Counted from the stretch's first letter, positions 7,780 through 17,319 are shown. The stretch is 64,000 bases of DNA from Campylobacter concisus (GCF_002913045.1 NZ_PPAF01000026.1:124001-188000); one strand, 5' to 3'. Numbers and translations: made by a program. The notes: generated by a model from the letters alone, not told the origin.

Positions 7780-10614
7780 TTACGCCTTTTCTATGCGGCA
7801 TAGACCGCTTTTGGTTTCAGGAATCTGAGTGTTTATATCATATCCGTAGTTAGTGACGGTATTTGCGCTCTCGCCTACCGCATAAGGCTTTGTGCCTTCC
7901 GGGAAATTACCAGTCATATCGGCGCCTTGCATATAGCCCGCATAATGAAACGGCATAAAGATGGTGTCGGGTTTAACGGACGGTACTACTCTAGCGCGCA
8001 CCTTAACCTTAGTGCCCTCAGGCGAATGAACCCAGATGAAATCCCAGTTTTTAATGCCGTGTTTAGCCGCAAGCTCAGGGTGGATATCGGCAAACATCTC
8101 AGGCGTTAGACGGCTTAGATACATACTAGCTCTCGTCTCCATGCCCGCGCCGCTAAAATTTACGAGGCGAGCCGTCGTGAGGATGATAGGAAACTCTTTT
8201 GAGTAGTCCTTTGCTAGCTGGACGGATTTAAATTTCGTATCGACGCGGTTTTGAAGTTTCTTATCCTCAAAGCTCGGATACTTTTGCGCCAGATCGAATC
8301 TAGGCGTATGCAACGGCTCTCTGTGAAGAGGAATTTGATCCGCAAAAGTCCAAACGATCGTCCTAGCTCGCGCGTTGCCGTACGGAGCGATATTTTTCTC
8401 CATGCATTTTTTAGCGATGATATTACTATCGTCATGTATCCAACTGCCGCCTATTTTGGCTTTTTCATCCTCGGTTAGCGTGATGCCTAGCACCTTTTCG
8501 ATATTATCTTTTTTGATCTCCGGATATCCGCCCTTGACAAACGAATCTACGGGCGCGCTACCGTCTGCGGCTAATTGGCTAACTCCGTTATGCTCTAAGC
8601 CGAAGCGGTTTCTAAAACCCATACCGCCTTGCCTAACGGATTTGTTTATATCGTAAAGTATCGGGCTGCCCGGATGATCCTCCGTCCAGCAAGGCCACGG
8701 CAGACCGTAGTACTCGCCTTCAACTACGGTGCCCGGTTTTCCTAGGCTTGTTTTTTCGTCAAATTTATCCCAGTTTTCTTGGTGCTTTTTGAGCCTTTCC
8801 GGAGTCCAACCCGTCATGCCGATAGTTTTAACTATATTTGCGATCTCGCGAGTAGCGACTTCAGGCCACTCAATCTTGCCTTCAGCGTCTCTGATCGTGC
8901 GCGTTAGCTCGTCATAGTAGCCTAGCCTTTTGGCAAGCTCAAACAAAATTTCGTGATCCGGCATACTCTCAAAAAGCGGCTCTACGACCTGGCTTCTCCA
9001 CTGGCCGCTGCGGTTTGTGGCCACGACCGTACCGCTAGTTTCAAACTGCGTCGCCGCAGGCAGTATATAGACGTCGTCTTTTTTGTCCGTTATCACGCCG
9101 GCATCGTTTACGAAAGGATCTACTAGAACCAAAAGCTCAAGCGCGTCTAGCCCCTCTTTTACTTTTACTTGTTGCGCGGTAGAGGTGATACCGTTGCCGA
9201 TTACTACTAAGGCTTTTATACTGTCGCCGGCATTATCTACGGCTTCGTTGCCGTTTTTACCATCAAGCACGCCCGCCCACCATTTTGATAGCGTAAATCC
9301 GGGTTTAAACATCATTTCAGGCTTAACGAAATTCTTTTGGAGCCATTCAAAATCGACCTTCCACATCTTAGCGAAGTATTTCCAGTTGGCTTCGTTTTTT
9401 GGATAGTACCCGGGTAGCTCGGTCGGCAAATTCGCCATATCCGTCGCGCCTTGAACGTTGTCGTGACCGCGCAGAATATTACAGCCGCCGCCCGATACGC
9501 CCATATTTCCTAGCACTAGTTGCAGGATCGGAGCGATACGAGTGTTTGAGCTGCCTATGGTGTGCTGAGTTAGACCCATCGCCCAAACGACCGATCCCGG
9601 GCGATTTTTGGCGTAAACTTCGGTTATCTCAAGAAGCGTCTCTTTTTTGATCCCGCAAACATCGGCCACGACTTCGGGCGTCCATTTGGCAGCCTCTTCG
9701 CGGATCAGATCCATACCGTAGACGCGGTCGTTTATAAATTCCTTATCTTCCCAGCCGTTTTCAAAGATGATATTCATCATGCCGTACATAAAAGGTATAT
9801 CCGTGCCGGTGCGAATTTGAGCAAAATAATCAGCTTTAGCCGCAGTTCTCGTGTATCTTGGATCGACCACGATTAGCTTTGCGCCGTTATTTTCCTTCGC
9901 TTTTAGAAAATGTCTAAAGCCGACCGGGTGATTTACCGCCGGATTTGCGCCTACTATAAAGATAGACTTCGCGTTTTGGATATCTCCAAGATGATTGGTC
10001 ATAGCTCCGTAACCCCAAGTATTCGCCACACCGGCGACTGTAGAGCTGTGTCAAAGACGTGCTTGGTGATCTAGGTTATTAGTCCCGAACATCGCTACGA
10101 ATTTGCTTATATAATAGCTTTGTTCGTTGCAATCTTTTGCAGAGCCTAGAAACATCACTTGTTCAGGATTTTTTTCGCGATACGCTTTTAGTTTGGCGCC
10201 GATTTCATCAAGAGCCTCTTTGTAGCTGATGCGTTTCCATTTGCCGCCTACTTTTTTCATCGGGTATTTTACGCGGCAGTGAGAGCGCACCATATCGATG
10301 ACGTCGCTACCCTTACAGCAGTGGCCGCCAGCGCTTACCGGGTGATCTTGGGCTACTTCTTGGCGTACCCAAACGCCGTTTTCTACCTCGGCGCGCACTC
10401 CACATCCAACGGAGCAAACCGTACAAACGGTTTTTACGATTTTAGAGTTTGGAAACGGATTTGCCATTTCTTCTTTTGTGGCGCTTCTAGTTACGCCGCT
10501 AGCAGCCAGCCCGCTCATGCCGCCTGCTACGCCTGCTAGCGCGGCCATTTTTAAAAACGATCTTCGCCCGACTGCGTTTGAGTGGGGCATAAGACGTAAA
10601 TTTGCCTCAGACAT
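7780..10614 (-). CDS. fdhA: Periplasmic formate dehydrogenase large subunit, selenoprotein (UGA at 10051-10053 read as Sec)
   Basis: Catalytic subunit of the Tat-exported respiratory formate dehydrogenase. One frame of 944 residues runs from 10614 to 7780 when TGA at 10053-10051 is read as selenocysteine, residue 188. The context is HQARL-Sec-HSSTVAGVANTWG. The N-terminus has the twin-arginine signal GRRSFLKMAALAG, then the [4Fe-4S] group CTVCSVGC and a later CCKG. A SECIS-like hairpin lies just after the Sec codon. The molybdopterin domains include LRGHDNVQGATDMA and GMETRASMYLSRLTPEMFADIHPE in the dinucleotide domain. It follows the small Tat peptide and chaperone genes and precedes fdhB by one base. 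GC-rich and clearly foreign in composition to the chromosome. Confidence 0.94.
10018..10053 (-). promoter_or_regulatory. Bacterial SECIS element of fdhA
   Basis: On the minus strand, TCGCC-GGTGT-GGCGA (10037-10023) forms a perfect 5-bp stem with a GGTGT loop, 13 bases after the UGA. Geometry is identical to the fdhF element. Confidence 0.78.
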
Positions 10615-10636
10615 ATTTATCCTTTCTTAAATTTTA

Positions 10637-10813
10637 TTATTTCGCTTGTTCGTAGTATAGATCCCAGTTTTTGCTTCTTTTATAAAGCACTTCGGTCTTT
10701 TTGCTTTTACCGTATTTTAGGTTTGACGCCGCTGCCGTCGCTACTCCGGCCGTAGCCGCTGCCGCGCCGACTAGCCCCGCCTTTTTTAAAAATTCTCGCC
10801 TATTTTTTTGCAT
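10637..10813 (-). CDS. Small twin-arginine signal peptide protein of the fdh operon
   Basis: A 58-residue protein, MQKNRREFLKKAGLVGAAAA at the N-terminus, with the Tat motif NRREFLKKAG followed by an alanine-rich hydrophobic segment and a short basic, aromatic tail ending in WDLYYEQAK. It matches the small formate-dehydrogenase-associated Tat peptides found upstream of fdhA in Campylobacterota. It lies between the chaperone and fdhA; its start overlaps the end of the chaperone gene by 14 bases, so translation is coupled. The role is not established in detail; assistance in export or assembly of FdhA/FdhB is the usual suggestion. Confidence 0.85.
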   Translation of the reverse strand: MQKNRREFLKKAGLVGAAAATAGVATAAASNLKYGKSKKTEVLYKRSKNWDLYYEQAK

Positions 10814-11525
10814 TTTCTTCCTCCATAGCTTTTATCTTTCTCACTCGGTTTTTTTGTCTTCTTATGGCCTCAGATCTTGAAACTCCGTCCAAAGTCTTTT
10901 TGTTTTTGCCTTGATTTATAGGACGCGGCGCGCTTAAAACTACGCGCTCAAACTCTATAAATCCTTGCAAAAGCACTGCGACGTCTTTATAAATTTCGCT
11001 GCTTTCGTGGTTAAAAAGATCATTTATAAACTCGTCGATGTTTGGGTTTATGATCTCTTTAAAAAGCTGCTCCTCAAGCTCGCCGTATAGCTCCAGCTCG
11101 CTCTCTTGCGCGATAAATTCGCTCATTAGCGCAAACACGAAACCCACGTTGTCTTCGTTTTCTTTAAATTTAGCCTCGTCGCGCCTAATGTCTGTGCGGG
11201 CTAAAATTTTACGCACTTTTGCGCAGGCGTGTCCGACCTCATAGCCCTCGTCGTAGTAGGACAGCGAGTTTCTAAGCGGACTTGGCAGAGCGTGGAAAAT
11301 TTCATCGAATTCATCCGCTAAATTTTGCGAATTTTTTTCGTCGAATTTTGCCTGTATGCGCATTATCGCAGCGGCCGATTCCTCGTTTAGAGCGTGCGCG
11401 GAGGCAAGGCCTAGCATCGCGTTTACGCCGCTAAATCTATCGGCTTCTTGGCTAAAAACGAAAAAACGCGAAAATAGCGAGTAGTAAAGCCCACGTCCCG
11501 CCGCAAATTCGCCCTTGCTAGTCAT
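10800..11525 (-). CDS. TorD-family chaperone for formate dehydrogenase
   Basis: A 241-residue, mostly alpha-helical protein of the TorD/DmsD family of cytoplasmic chaperones, which hold the cofactor-loaded Tat substrate until export. The N-terminus (RGLYYSLFSRFF) and the central EVGHACAKVRKILARTDI with later NVGFVFALMSEFIAQ follow the pattern of this family, and a very basic C-terminal tail (RRQKNRVRKIKAMEEE) follows. It is the first gene of the chaperone, Tat peptide, fdhA, fdhB operon, comparable to Cj1514c in C. jejuni. Two putative ModE sites lie upstream. FdhA is the likely client because it is next in the operon and has a Tat signal. Confidence 0.82.
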   Translation of the reverse strand: MTSKGEFAAGRGLYYSLFSRFFVFSQEADRFSGVNAMLGLASAHALNEESAAAIMRIQAKFDEKNSQNLADEFDEIFHALPSPLRNSLSYYDEGYEVGHACAKVRKILARTDIRRDEAKFKENEDNVGFVFALMSEFIAQESELELYGELEEQLFKEIINPNIDEFINDLFNHESSEIYKDVAVLLQGFIEFERVVLSAPRPINQGKNKKTLDGVSRSEAIRRQKNRVRKIKAMEEENAKK

Positions 11526-11648
11526 CGCCTTCCTTTATCATTTTTGTCTATTTTTTGAGATTTTTCTCGATTGTGAAACTATACTACTTTTTGGCTTATT
11601 TCTTATACTTAAAAAAAAATAAATCAAAAAAATTAATATATGCTTAAA

Positions 11649-11665
11649 TATGCCTTAGTTGCATA
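11649..11665. promoter_or_regulatory. Putative ModE operator upstream of the fdhAB operon (site 1)
   Basis: TATGC-CTTAGTT-GCATA, an exact copy of the dyad also seen upstream of tupA and near fdhD. It lies 124 bp upstream of the chaperone start. Confidence 0.6.
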
Positions 11666-11698
11666 TTGCTTACGGCGAATTTTAGGAGGTAAAATAAA

Positions 11699-11715
11699 TA
11701 TGAAATTTCAGCATA
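11699..11715. promoter_or_regulatory. Putative ModE operator upstream of the fdhAB operon (site 2)
   Basis: TATGA-AATTTCA-GCATA, 9 of 10 arm bases, 50 bp from site 1. The 300-bp gap 11526-11825 otherwise holds only a 13-codon open frame at 11700-11741 behind an AGGAGG. Confidence 0.45.
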
Positions 11716-11825
11716 TATATTGCATTTACGCTTCATTTTGATATTTACTTTTAACTAGGCTCTTTTAACGGGCGTTAAACGAGTCTAAATTTAAAACTTG
11801 GAGCGAAATTTGCAAAATTTGAAGC

Positions 11826-12779
11826 TCATTCAAGCCCCAAAAACGCTCCTTCGTCAAATTTAAAATAAATATTTTCGCCGACGTTAAAATTTTGCGAATT
11901 TGGCGCCAGAGTTTTTATCAAAAAGTCGCCGATTTTGATTTTTACCAAAAGATCTTTGCCAAGATAGAGCGAAACCGAGTGCAAGATACCGTCTAAGTAG
12001 CCTTCTATCGGCGTTTTGCTTAGCATTATTTTGCTTGGATTTACGGCGATCTTTACGGCGTTACGTAAATTTTGCGGCAAATTTACGCTCGCATTTTCGT
12101 CAAATTTTAAAACTCCGTCCCGCGCGTCAAATATATTTTTGTACTCGAATTCGCACACGCGACCTTTGTGCAAAAAGACGTTTTCTTCGGCGACCGCGCT
12201 TAGCCATTTGTCGTCGTGGCTAGCGATCACAAAGCCGCAGCCGTATCTTTGCCGCATATAAAGCACCGCCTTGCCAAACAGCTTTGAGGTGCCCACGTCC
12301 ACGCTATTTGTCGGCTCGTCGAGTAGATAAAGCCGCGATCTAAGCGCTAAATTTAACGCAAAGCTAACGCGCTGCGTCTGTCCCGAGCTAAGCTCAAAGT
12401 GGCGCTTGTTTAAAAAGCTCTCGTCAAGACCGACCAAATTTAACGCCTCGCTCGCTCGCTCGTCAAATTCTCCCAGTACTCCGCGGCTTTTTAAAACGGC
12501 TCTAAAATTTTCCCTCACGGAGCGTTTTAAAAGCGCGGGCTCTGGCAACAAAACGCTAACGTCGCGCAGTAAATTTAGACTCGGCGCGCTGCTTCCCCAC
12601 AGCCGCACCTCGCCGCTAGTGGGCTTTTGTAAAAACGACATTACTCGCATTAGCGTGCTTTTGCCGCTACCGTTGCTACCAGTTAGCGCGGTGATTTTGG
12701 TGACGTCGATATCAAGGCGCGGGATGTTTAAAATCTCGCTCGCGCCGTAGTTTAGGCGTAAATTTCTAACGTTTATCAC
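11826..12779 (-). CDS. tupC: Tungstate ABC transporter ATP-binding protein TupC
   Basis: The ATPase of the tungstate importer, acting on the cytoplasmic face. The 317-residue protein has Walker A GSNGSGKST near residue 34, the signature LSSGQTQRV, Walker B LYLLDEPTNSVD and the switch histidine in ASHDD. About 90 residues follow the ATPase domain and resemble a regulatory accessory domain. It is downstream of tupB on the same strand (93-base gap). The divergent tupA, tupB, tupC arrangement is the same as Cj1540, Cj1539c, Cj1538c in C. jejuni. Specificity for tungstate over molybdate is inferred from TupA and from the neighbouring formate dehydrogenases. Confidence 0.9.
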   Translation of the reverse strand: MINVRNLRLNYGASEILNIPRLDIDVTKITALTGSNGSGKSTLMRVMSFLQKPTSGEVRLWGSSAPSLNLLRDVSVLLPEPALLKRSVRENFRAVLKSRGVLGEFDERASEALNLVGLDESFLNKRHFELSSGQTQRVSFALNLALRSRLYLLDEPTNSVDVGTSKLFGKAVLYMRQRYGCGFVIASHDDKWLSAVAEENVFLHKGRVCEFEYKNIFDARDGVLKFDENASVNLPQNLRNAVKIAVNPSKIMLSKTPIEGYLDGILHSVSLYLGKDLLVKIKIGDFLIKTLAPNSQNFNVGENIYFKFDEGAFLGLE

Positions 12780-12872
12780 TTTGCGCCTTTCTCGTTAAAT
12801 TTACGAAAAGACTCAAGTTTGACGCGCCTAGCGCGCTTTTTGCGAGCGTAAATTTTTCAAATTTGTCAAATT

Positions 12873-13565
12873 TCATCGGTCAAGCCTTTTTAGCGCGTGT
12901 ATCGCCAAATTTACGGCAAACGCGATAAAGATGAGCACCAAAGCCAGCGCGATACCCATGGCAAACTCGCCTTTGTTCGTCTCCAGCGACACTGCAGTCG
13001 TGATCGTGCGGGTAAAATATTTGATATTTCCGCCGATCATCATCGCCACGCCGACCTCGGCCACGATACGCCCGTACGCCGTCGCTACGACCACCATCAG
13101 AGCATACCTTAGCTCGTAAAGCACGCAGCCCACTAGCCGCGGCGCGCTCAGGCGTAAATTTAGGATGGTTAGATAGTGTTTTTTGTCCATATTTTCCACG
13201 ACGCTAGCGCTTAGCGAGATGATGATAGGTAGTGCTAGCACAAACTGCCCCAGCATCACGGCCTTTAGCGTAAAAAGCAGCCCAAACTCGCCAAACGGGC
13301 CGTTTCGCGTGATAAATGCATACAAAATAAGTCCGATCGCAACGGTGGGCATCGCAAGCGCCGTATCGCTGAGCAGTCTCAAAATCCTGCGCCCTTTAAA
13401 ATCGTAAAATCCCAGCGTAAAGCCTAGCGGAAAACCGACTAAAATCGTAAAAAATATCGAAACGCTCGAAGTGTAAAGCGTCGCCCTGATCGCCGAATAC
13501 GTTTCCTCATCGCCGCTAAAAAGCAGCCTAAAGGCCTCTAAGAATCCGTTTAGTAGAAAGTCCAA
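12873..13565 (-). CDS. tupB: Tungstate ABC transporter permease TupB
   Basis: Inner-membrane permease of the tungstate transporter. The 230-residue protein has about five hydrophobic segments and the binding-protein-dependent transport signature near residues 145-190 (ELRYALMVVVATAYGRIVAEVGVAMMIGG region, containing the EAA-type loop that contacts the ATPase). It is divergent from tupA with only 72 bp between them. That gap holds the TATGC-N7-GCATA dyad, so both directions could be controlled by one operator. Confidence 0.9.
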   Translation of the reverse strand: MDFLLNGFLEAFRLLFSGDEETYSAIRATLYTSSVSIFFTILVGFPLGFTLGFYDFKGRRILRLLSDTALAMPTVAIGLILYAFITRNGPFGEFGLLFTLKAVMLGQFVLALPIIISLSASVVENMDKKHYLTILNLRLSAPRLVGCVLYELRYALMVVVATAYGRIVAEVGVAMMIGGNIKYFTRTITTAVSLETNKGEFAMGIALALVLIFIAFAVNLAIHALKRLDR

Positions 13566-13601
13566 ATATTATTTCTCCGTATGTTTATATGGTTAATTTA
13601 A

Positions 13602-13618
13602 TATGCTATAATAGCATA
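13602..13618. promoter_or_regulatory. Operator overlapping the tupA -10 box
   Basis: TATGC-TATAATA-GCATA, a perfect dyad whose centre contains the -10 hexamer TATAAT (13607-13612). A repressor bound here would block RNA polymerase directly. The ModE-like regulator at 17536-18303 is the obvious candidate. Confidence 0.65.
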
Positions 13619-13637
13619 CTTTTAAAAAAGGAGAAAA

Positions 13638-14456
13638 ATGAAAAAAGTAATATTAGGCTCGCTAATCGCGAGCGTTTTGGCGTTTGCGGGCGATAGCGAA
13701 CTCATCATGGCTACCACCACCAGCACCGATAACACGGGGCTACTAGACGCGATCTACCCTGCGTATAAGGCAAAAACCGGCGTCGATATCAAATGGACCG
13801 CCGTAGGCACGGGCGCTGCTTTAAAACTTGGCGAAAACTGCGATGCGGACATACTTTTCGTGCATTCGCCAAAAGTTGAGAAAGAATTCGTAGAAAAAGG
13901 CTTTGGCGTCGAGAGAAAAGCCGTAATGTACAATGATTTCGTCGTTATCGCCGATAAATCTATCGCCGATAAATTTAAAGGCAAAGACATAAAAGAGAGC
14001 TTTGAGCTGATCAAAAAAGAGAATATCAAATTTTTCTCTCGCGGCGATAAATCAGGTACTGACAACAAAGAAAAAGGTATCTGGAAAAAAATCATCGGCG
14101 AAGTGCCTGAAAAAGACAGCTGGTACATGCAAACAGGCCAAGGCATGCTAGCTACTATCAACGCCGCAGCCGAGCAAAAGGGCGTGACGTTCACTGACCG
14201 CGGCACCTACATCAAATACGAGGACACCAAAAAAGGCGCGCCTGAGATGGTTATCATCAACGAGGGCGACAACGACCTAAAGAACTTCTACTCGCTAATC
14301 GCAGTAAATCCGAAGCACTGCGCTAAGGCCGACATCGAAAACGCGAATAAATTTATCGAGTGGGCGACCAGCGAAGAGGGTCAGAAATTTATCGGCGACT
14401 TTAAGCTGCTAGATAAGCCGCTTTTCACGCCTGACGCGAATACTCGCAAGAACTAA
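13638..14456 (+). CDS. tupA: Tungstate-binding periplasmic protein TupA
   Basis: Periplasmic binding protein that captures tungstate. The 272-residue protein begins with a Sec signal peptide (MKKVILGSLIASVLAFA). The mature N-terminus carries ATTTSTDNTGLLD, the TTTS-type ligand segment typical of TupA rather than ModA. Further family segments are AVGTGAALKLGENCDAD and SRGDKSGTDNKEKGIW. The ribosome-binding site AAGGAG (13628-13633) sits well. The gene is divergent from tupB and ends in a strong terminator. Tungstate is probably the metal for the island's formate dehydrogenases. Confidence 0.93.
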   Translation: MKKVILGSLIASVLAFAGDSELIMATTTSTDNTGLLDAIYPAYKAKTGVDIKWTAVGTGAALKLGENCDADILFVHSPKVEKEFVEKGFGVERKAVMYNDFVVIADKSIADKFKGKDIKESFELIKKENIKFFSRGDKSGTDNKEKGIWKKIIGEVPEKDSWYMQTGQGMLATINAAAEQKGVTFTDRGTYIKYEDTKKGAPEMVIINEGDNDLKNFYSLIAVNPKHCAKADIENANKFIEWATSEEGQKFIGDFKLLDKPLFTPDANTRKN

Positions 14457-14509
14457 TTTTATTTACGCACAAATTTGGGTCGAATTTATGGCTTAAATTT
14501 GCGTGAATC

Positions 14510-14531
14510 GGGCGCGCTTTGCGCCCTTTTT
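14510..14531 (+). terminator. Terminator of tupA
   Basis: GGGCGC (14510-14515), loop GCTTT, GCGCCC (14521-14526), then TTTTT. A textbook intrinsic terminator. Confidence 0.85.
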
Positions 14532-14543
14532 ATAAATCAAAAT

Positions 14544-15749
14544 TTATTTTGCCTCTTCTTCAAATTTAAACTCTCCGACGTTATTTTTAAACGTCTCAAA
14601 ACATTTATTACTAACAACTTCGTCTTTAGTGTATGCTTGATATAATTTTAGTAATTCTAAAGTCGTTATTATTAATATACCTTCACTTTTTGCATAGCTT
14701 ATTTGATTGGCATGTATCGGCTCCCTTTTGCCAGGCTCTATGTCGCGTTGAGGGTTAACTATTAGCAGGCCTTTTACATTGCCAGGAGACTTGGTATCGT
14801 CTTCGGCTATTAAATCAGTTACATGTTTCTTGCACTGTGCTATATTGCTATTTTTGACGTTTGTATTTATTCCCTTTATCTCTACCATAAAGTTAACATC
14901 TTCAAATTCGAATCTAAAATCTTCTTTTTTCACATCTGTAAAATGACTGTCTTTTAGCTTGAAAATATCTACTAAAATTTCCTTCACTACACCAACTAGC
15001 TCATCTCCTGTTGAATATAGGATTGATTTAAATCTATTATTTTTAGATATTTCTTTTTCTAATACATCAAGTTGTTTTAATATTTCATCTTTTTCACTCA
15101 AATAACTTATATTACTAAAATGCTCTATATTGTTTATCCATTCCGGAGCTACAGACTTCTGATATTTAGACAATATAAAATAGAGAACCGCGCGAGCCGC
15201 ATTATTGTCTTTTATGTCTAGTGTTGTTATATATACGCCATTAATCTCCAATATAACATTTTTTCCGCCGTTTGATTTTTTTAACGATCTGTGTATAGAC
15301 TCATCAAAAACAAAATCAGATAAGAATGTGTAATCATCTATTTTAGTTACACTTCTTTCATATCTGATAGTTGGAAAATTACGTATCATTGGCGATAAAG
15401 AATCCGGAAAATATTGGATTATACTAGATATTTTTATATTGGAAATACTTATTGTCCAGCCATCGTCACCAATTTCTTCTGTTGTTATATTTTGTGGCAT
15501 TATTATCAAAGTATTACTTTTTTTAGTTTCCTTAAGTATTTCTGATAATAAGCTAGCAAATCCTTTAATGTCCAAACATATACTTTTCCTTTTATCAGAT
15601 TTCCAGAGCTTACCATCATTAAAATCTATTATATTAAAGTCAAATTCATCAAAACTTCTCGGCTCGCTTATTTTGCTTATACAAAAACTTTCATCTCTCA
15701 AAAAGCAAGTGCGTTTAGTTAGTATTTGAATCTTCATTTTATACTCCAA
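14544..15749 (-). CDS. Unknown protein with PD-(D/E)XK nuclease-like C-terminal region
   Basis: I do not recognise the full 401-residue protein. The N-terminal half has no motif I can name. The C-terminal third contains FRFEFEDVNFMVEIKG, an acidic strand followed by E-x-K, then a helix with Q and K (NIAQCKKHVTDLI), a strand GLLIVNP, and a later strand-helix (GILIITTLELLKLYQ). This order resembles the restriction-endonuclease-like fold, as in Mrr-type or DUF-type nucleases. There is no signal peptide. It is strongly AT-rich, unlike the GC-rich tup and fdh genes on both sides, and lies alone on its strand, so it looks like a later insertion into the cargo. An anti-mobile-element role is conjecture. 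Confidence 0.7.
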   Translation of the reverse strand: MEYKMKIQILTKRTCFLRDESFCISKISEPRSFDEFDFNIIDFNDGKLWKSDKRKSICLDIKGFASLLSEILKETKKSNTLIIMPQNITTEEIGDDGWTISISNIKISSIIQYFPDSLSPMIRNFPTIRYERSVTKIDDYTFLSDFVFDESIHRSLKKSNGGKNVILEINGVYITTLDIKDNNAARAVLYFILSKYQKSVAPEWINNIEHFSNISYLSEKDEILKQLDVLEKEISKNNRFKSILYSTGDELVGVVKEILVDIFKLKDSHFTDVKKEDFRFEFEDVNFMVEIKGINTNVKNSNIAQCKKHVTDLIAEDDTKSPGNVKGLLIVNPQRDIEPGKREPIHANQISYAKSEGILIITTLELLKLYQAYTKDEVVSNKCFETFKNNVGEFKFEEEAK

Positions 15750-15807
15750 ATAGTTTATATAATTTGTATAAATTCCAATTTTTATATATTAAATTTTATT
15801 TTTTTGC

Positions 15808-17136
15808 TTAGAAAATTTTCCCGCCGAACATCTCATACATCGCCTTTTCCTCGCCCCAAAGCTCGCGGTGTTTTTTGATGCAGGATTTTATCGCACTTGC
15901 GAGATATAGCACGTCTTGCTTGGTGTGCGTGTAGTGCAGGCTCACGCGCACGAAGCCGGGCTTGCTTTCTGGCATGCGCCCCTCCTTGATACCCAGCAGA
16001 TCGTGAGCGTACGGCCCCGCGCACATCACGCCCGCGCGCGTCTGGATACCGAAGTCATTACTAAGGCTCGCGGCGAAATCATACGCCGAAACGCCGCGCA
16101 CGTTAAAGGAAATTATCGGCAGCCGCGGCGCGCCCTTTGGAGCGTAGTTTATGACCTCGTCAATGCCTGCTAGCTCGCTCTCAAAAAGCCGCGCTAGCTC
16201 GTCCTCGTCGTTTTTTATTTGCTCGAAGCCCACCTCGTTTCGCAGTGCGTATGCCAAATTTGCCCGCATAAGCCCGATAATAGGCGGCGTACCGCCTTCC
16301 TCTAGCTGCTCTGGATTTTTCAAAAACACGTGCCCTTCGCGGCTAGCGTAGGCGACCGTCCCGCCTGCGGCAAAGGTCGGCACATCGCTGTTAAGCAGCT
16401 CTTTTTTGATCGCCAAAAGCCCGCAGCTAGCAGGTCCTCCTAGCAACTTATGCGGCGAGAGGAAAATCGCGTCTAAGTAATCGCAGTCTAAATTTGCGTG
16501 CGAGCTCAGCGCCGCGCAGTCAAAGGCGACGATACCGCCCGCAGCTCTGATTAGCTCGCTGATTTTTTTGTATTCGCTAACGATGCCCGTGACGTTTGAG
16601 GCGGCGCTAAACGAGCCGATGATGCGGCGTCCAGCGTTAATCTTCAAGATGCGCTCGAGTGCCAGCAGATCGATCTCGCCGCCCTCGCTAAGAGGCACGC
16701 GCAGGTAGTCGCAAAGACCCTCGCGAAAGCTAAGCTCGTTTGAGTGGTGTTCGTATGGCGAAACGAGCACGAGCGGAAGCTGCGCGGCGCGTAAATTCGC
16801 CTCGCCGATCGCGCTTCTGGTCGCAGGCGGCAGGTAGATGCCTAGCAGCTCCTGAAATTTCTTGATCGCTGCCGTCGCACCCTGCCCGCAAGCGATGAGA
16901 TAAAACCGCTCGTCAAGCCCCAGTAGCTTTTTTAAGCTCTCTCTCGCGCCCTCGTAGCGTCGCTGCGTGATGATGGCGCTGGAGCTGCTGTCGGAGTGGG
17001 TGTTGGCGTAGGTTTTGAGGGCGTCTGCCATCTCGCGCTCTATGGGCTCGTAAGCAAGCCCCGAAGCGGTATAATCAAAATAATGCACGCCCGGTTTTAG
17101 GATGATATTTTTTCGAATTTCGTCTAAATTTAGCAT
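15808..17136 (-). CDS. Class V aminotransferase, cysteine desulfurase/selenocysteine lyase-like
   Basis: A 442-residue PLP enzyme of the class V family. The cofactor lysine is in FLSPHKLLGGPASCG and the catalytic cysteine loop is RAGVMCAGPYAH, equivalent to R-x-G-x-x-C of SufS/CsdA-type enzymes. PLP-site residues FDCAALSSHANLD precede the lysine. Such enzymes mobilise sulfur from cysteine or selenium from selenocysteine. Its position between formate dehydrogenase, tungstate and fdhD genes suggests it supplies sulfur to FdhD or selenium for the selenoproteins; that is inference from context. It is GC-rich like the rest of the cargo. Confidence 0.8.
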   Translation of the reverse strand: MLNLDEIRKNIILKPGVHYFDYTASGLAYEPIEREMADALKTYANTHSDSSSSAIITQRRYEGARESLKKLLGLDERFYLIACGQGATAAIKKFQELLGIYLPPATRSAIGEANLRAAQLPLVLVSPYEHHSNELSFREGLCDYLRVPLSEGGEIDLLALERILKINAGRRIIGSFSAASNVTGIVSEYKKISELIRAAGGIVAFDCAALSSHANLDCDYLDAIFLSPHKLLGGPASCGLLAIKKELLNSDVPTFAAGGTVAYASREGHVFLKNPEQLEEGGTPPIIGLMRANLAYALRNEVGFEQIKNDEDELARLFESELAGIDEVINYAPKGAPRLPIISFNVRGVSAYDFAASLSNDFGIQTRAGVMCAGPYAHDLLGIKEGRMPESKPGFVRVSLHYTHTKQDVLYLASAIKSCIKKHRELWGEEKAMYEMFGGKIF

Positions 17137-17319
17137 TTTTTACTCTTTAAATTTGATGCGGTAATTATAGTAAATTTTCGCAAATTTAGGGCTTTTGCGG
17201 TGGAAATGATTTAGTAAATTTGGAGATTAAATTTGAGCAAGCTAAATTTAACCGCAAAGCGGCAAATTTAGCCTAATAAAGCAGAGAATCGCGAGCCACA
17301 GAGGCTCACGACCATTTTA

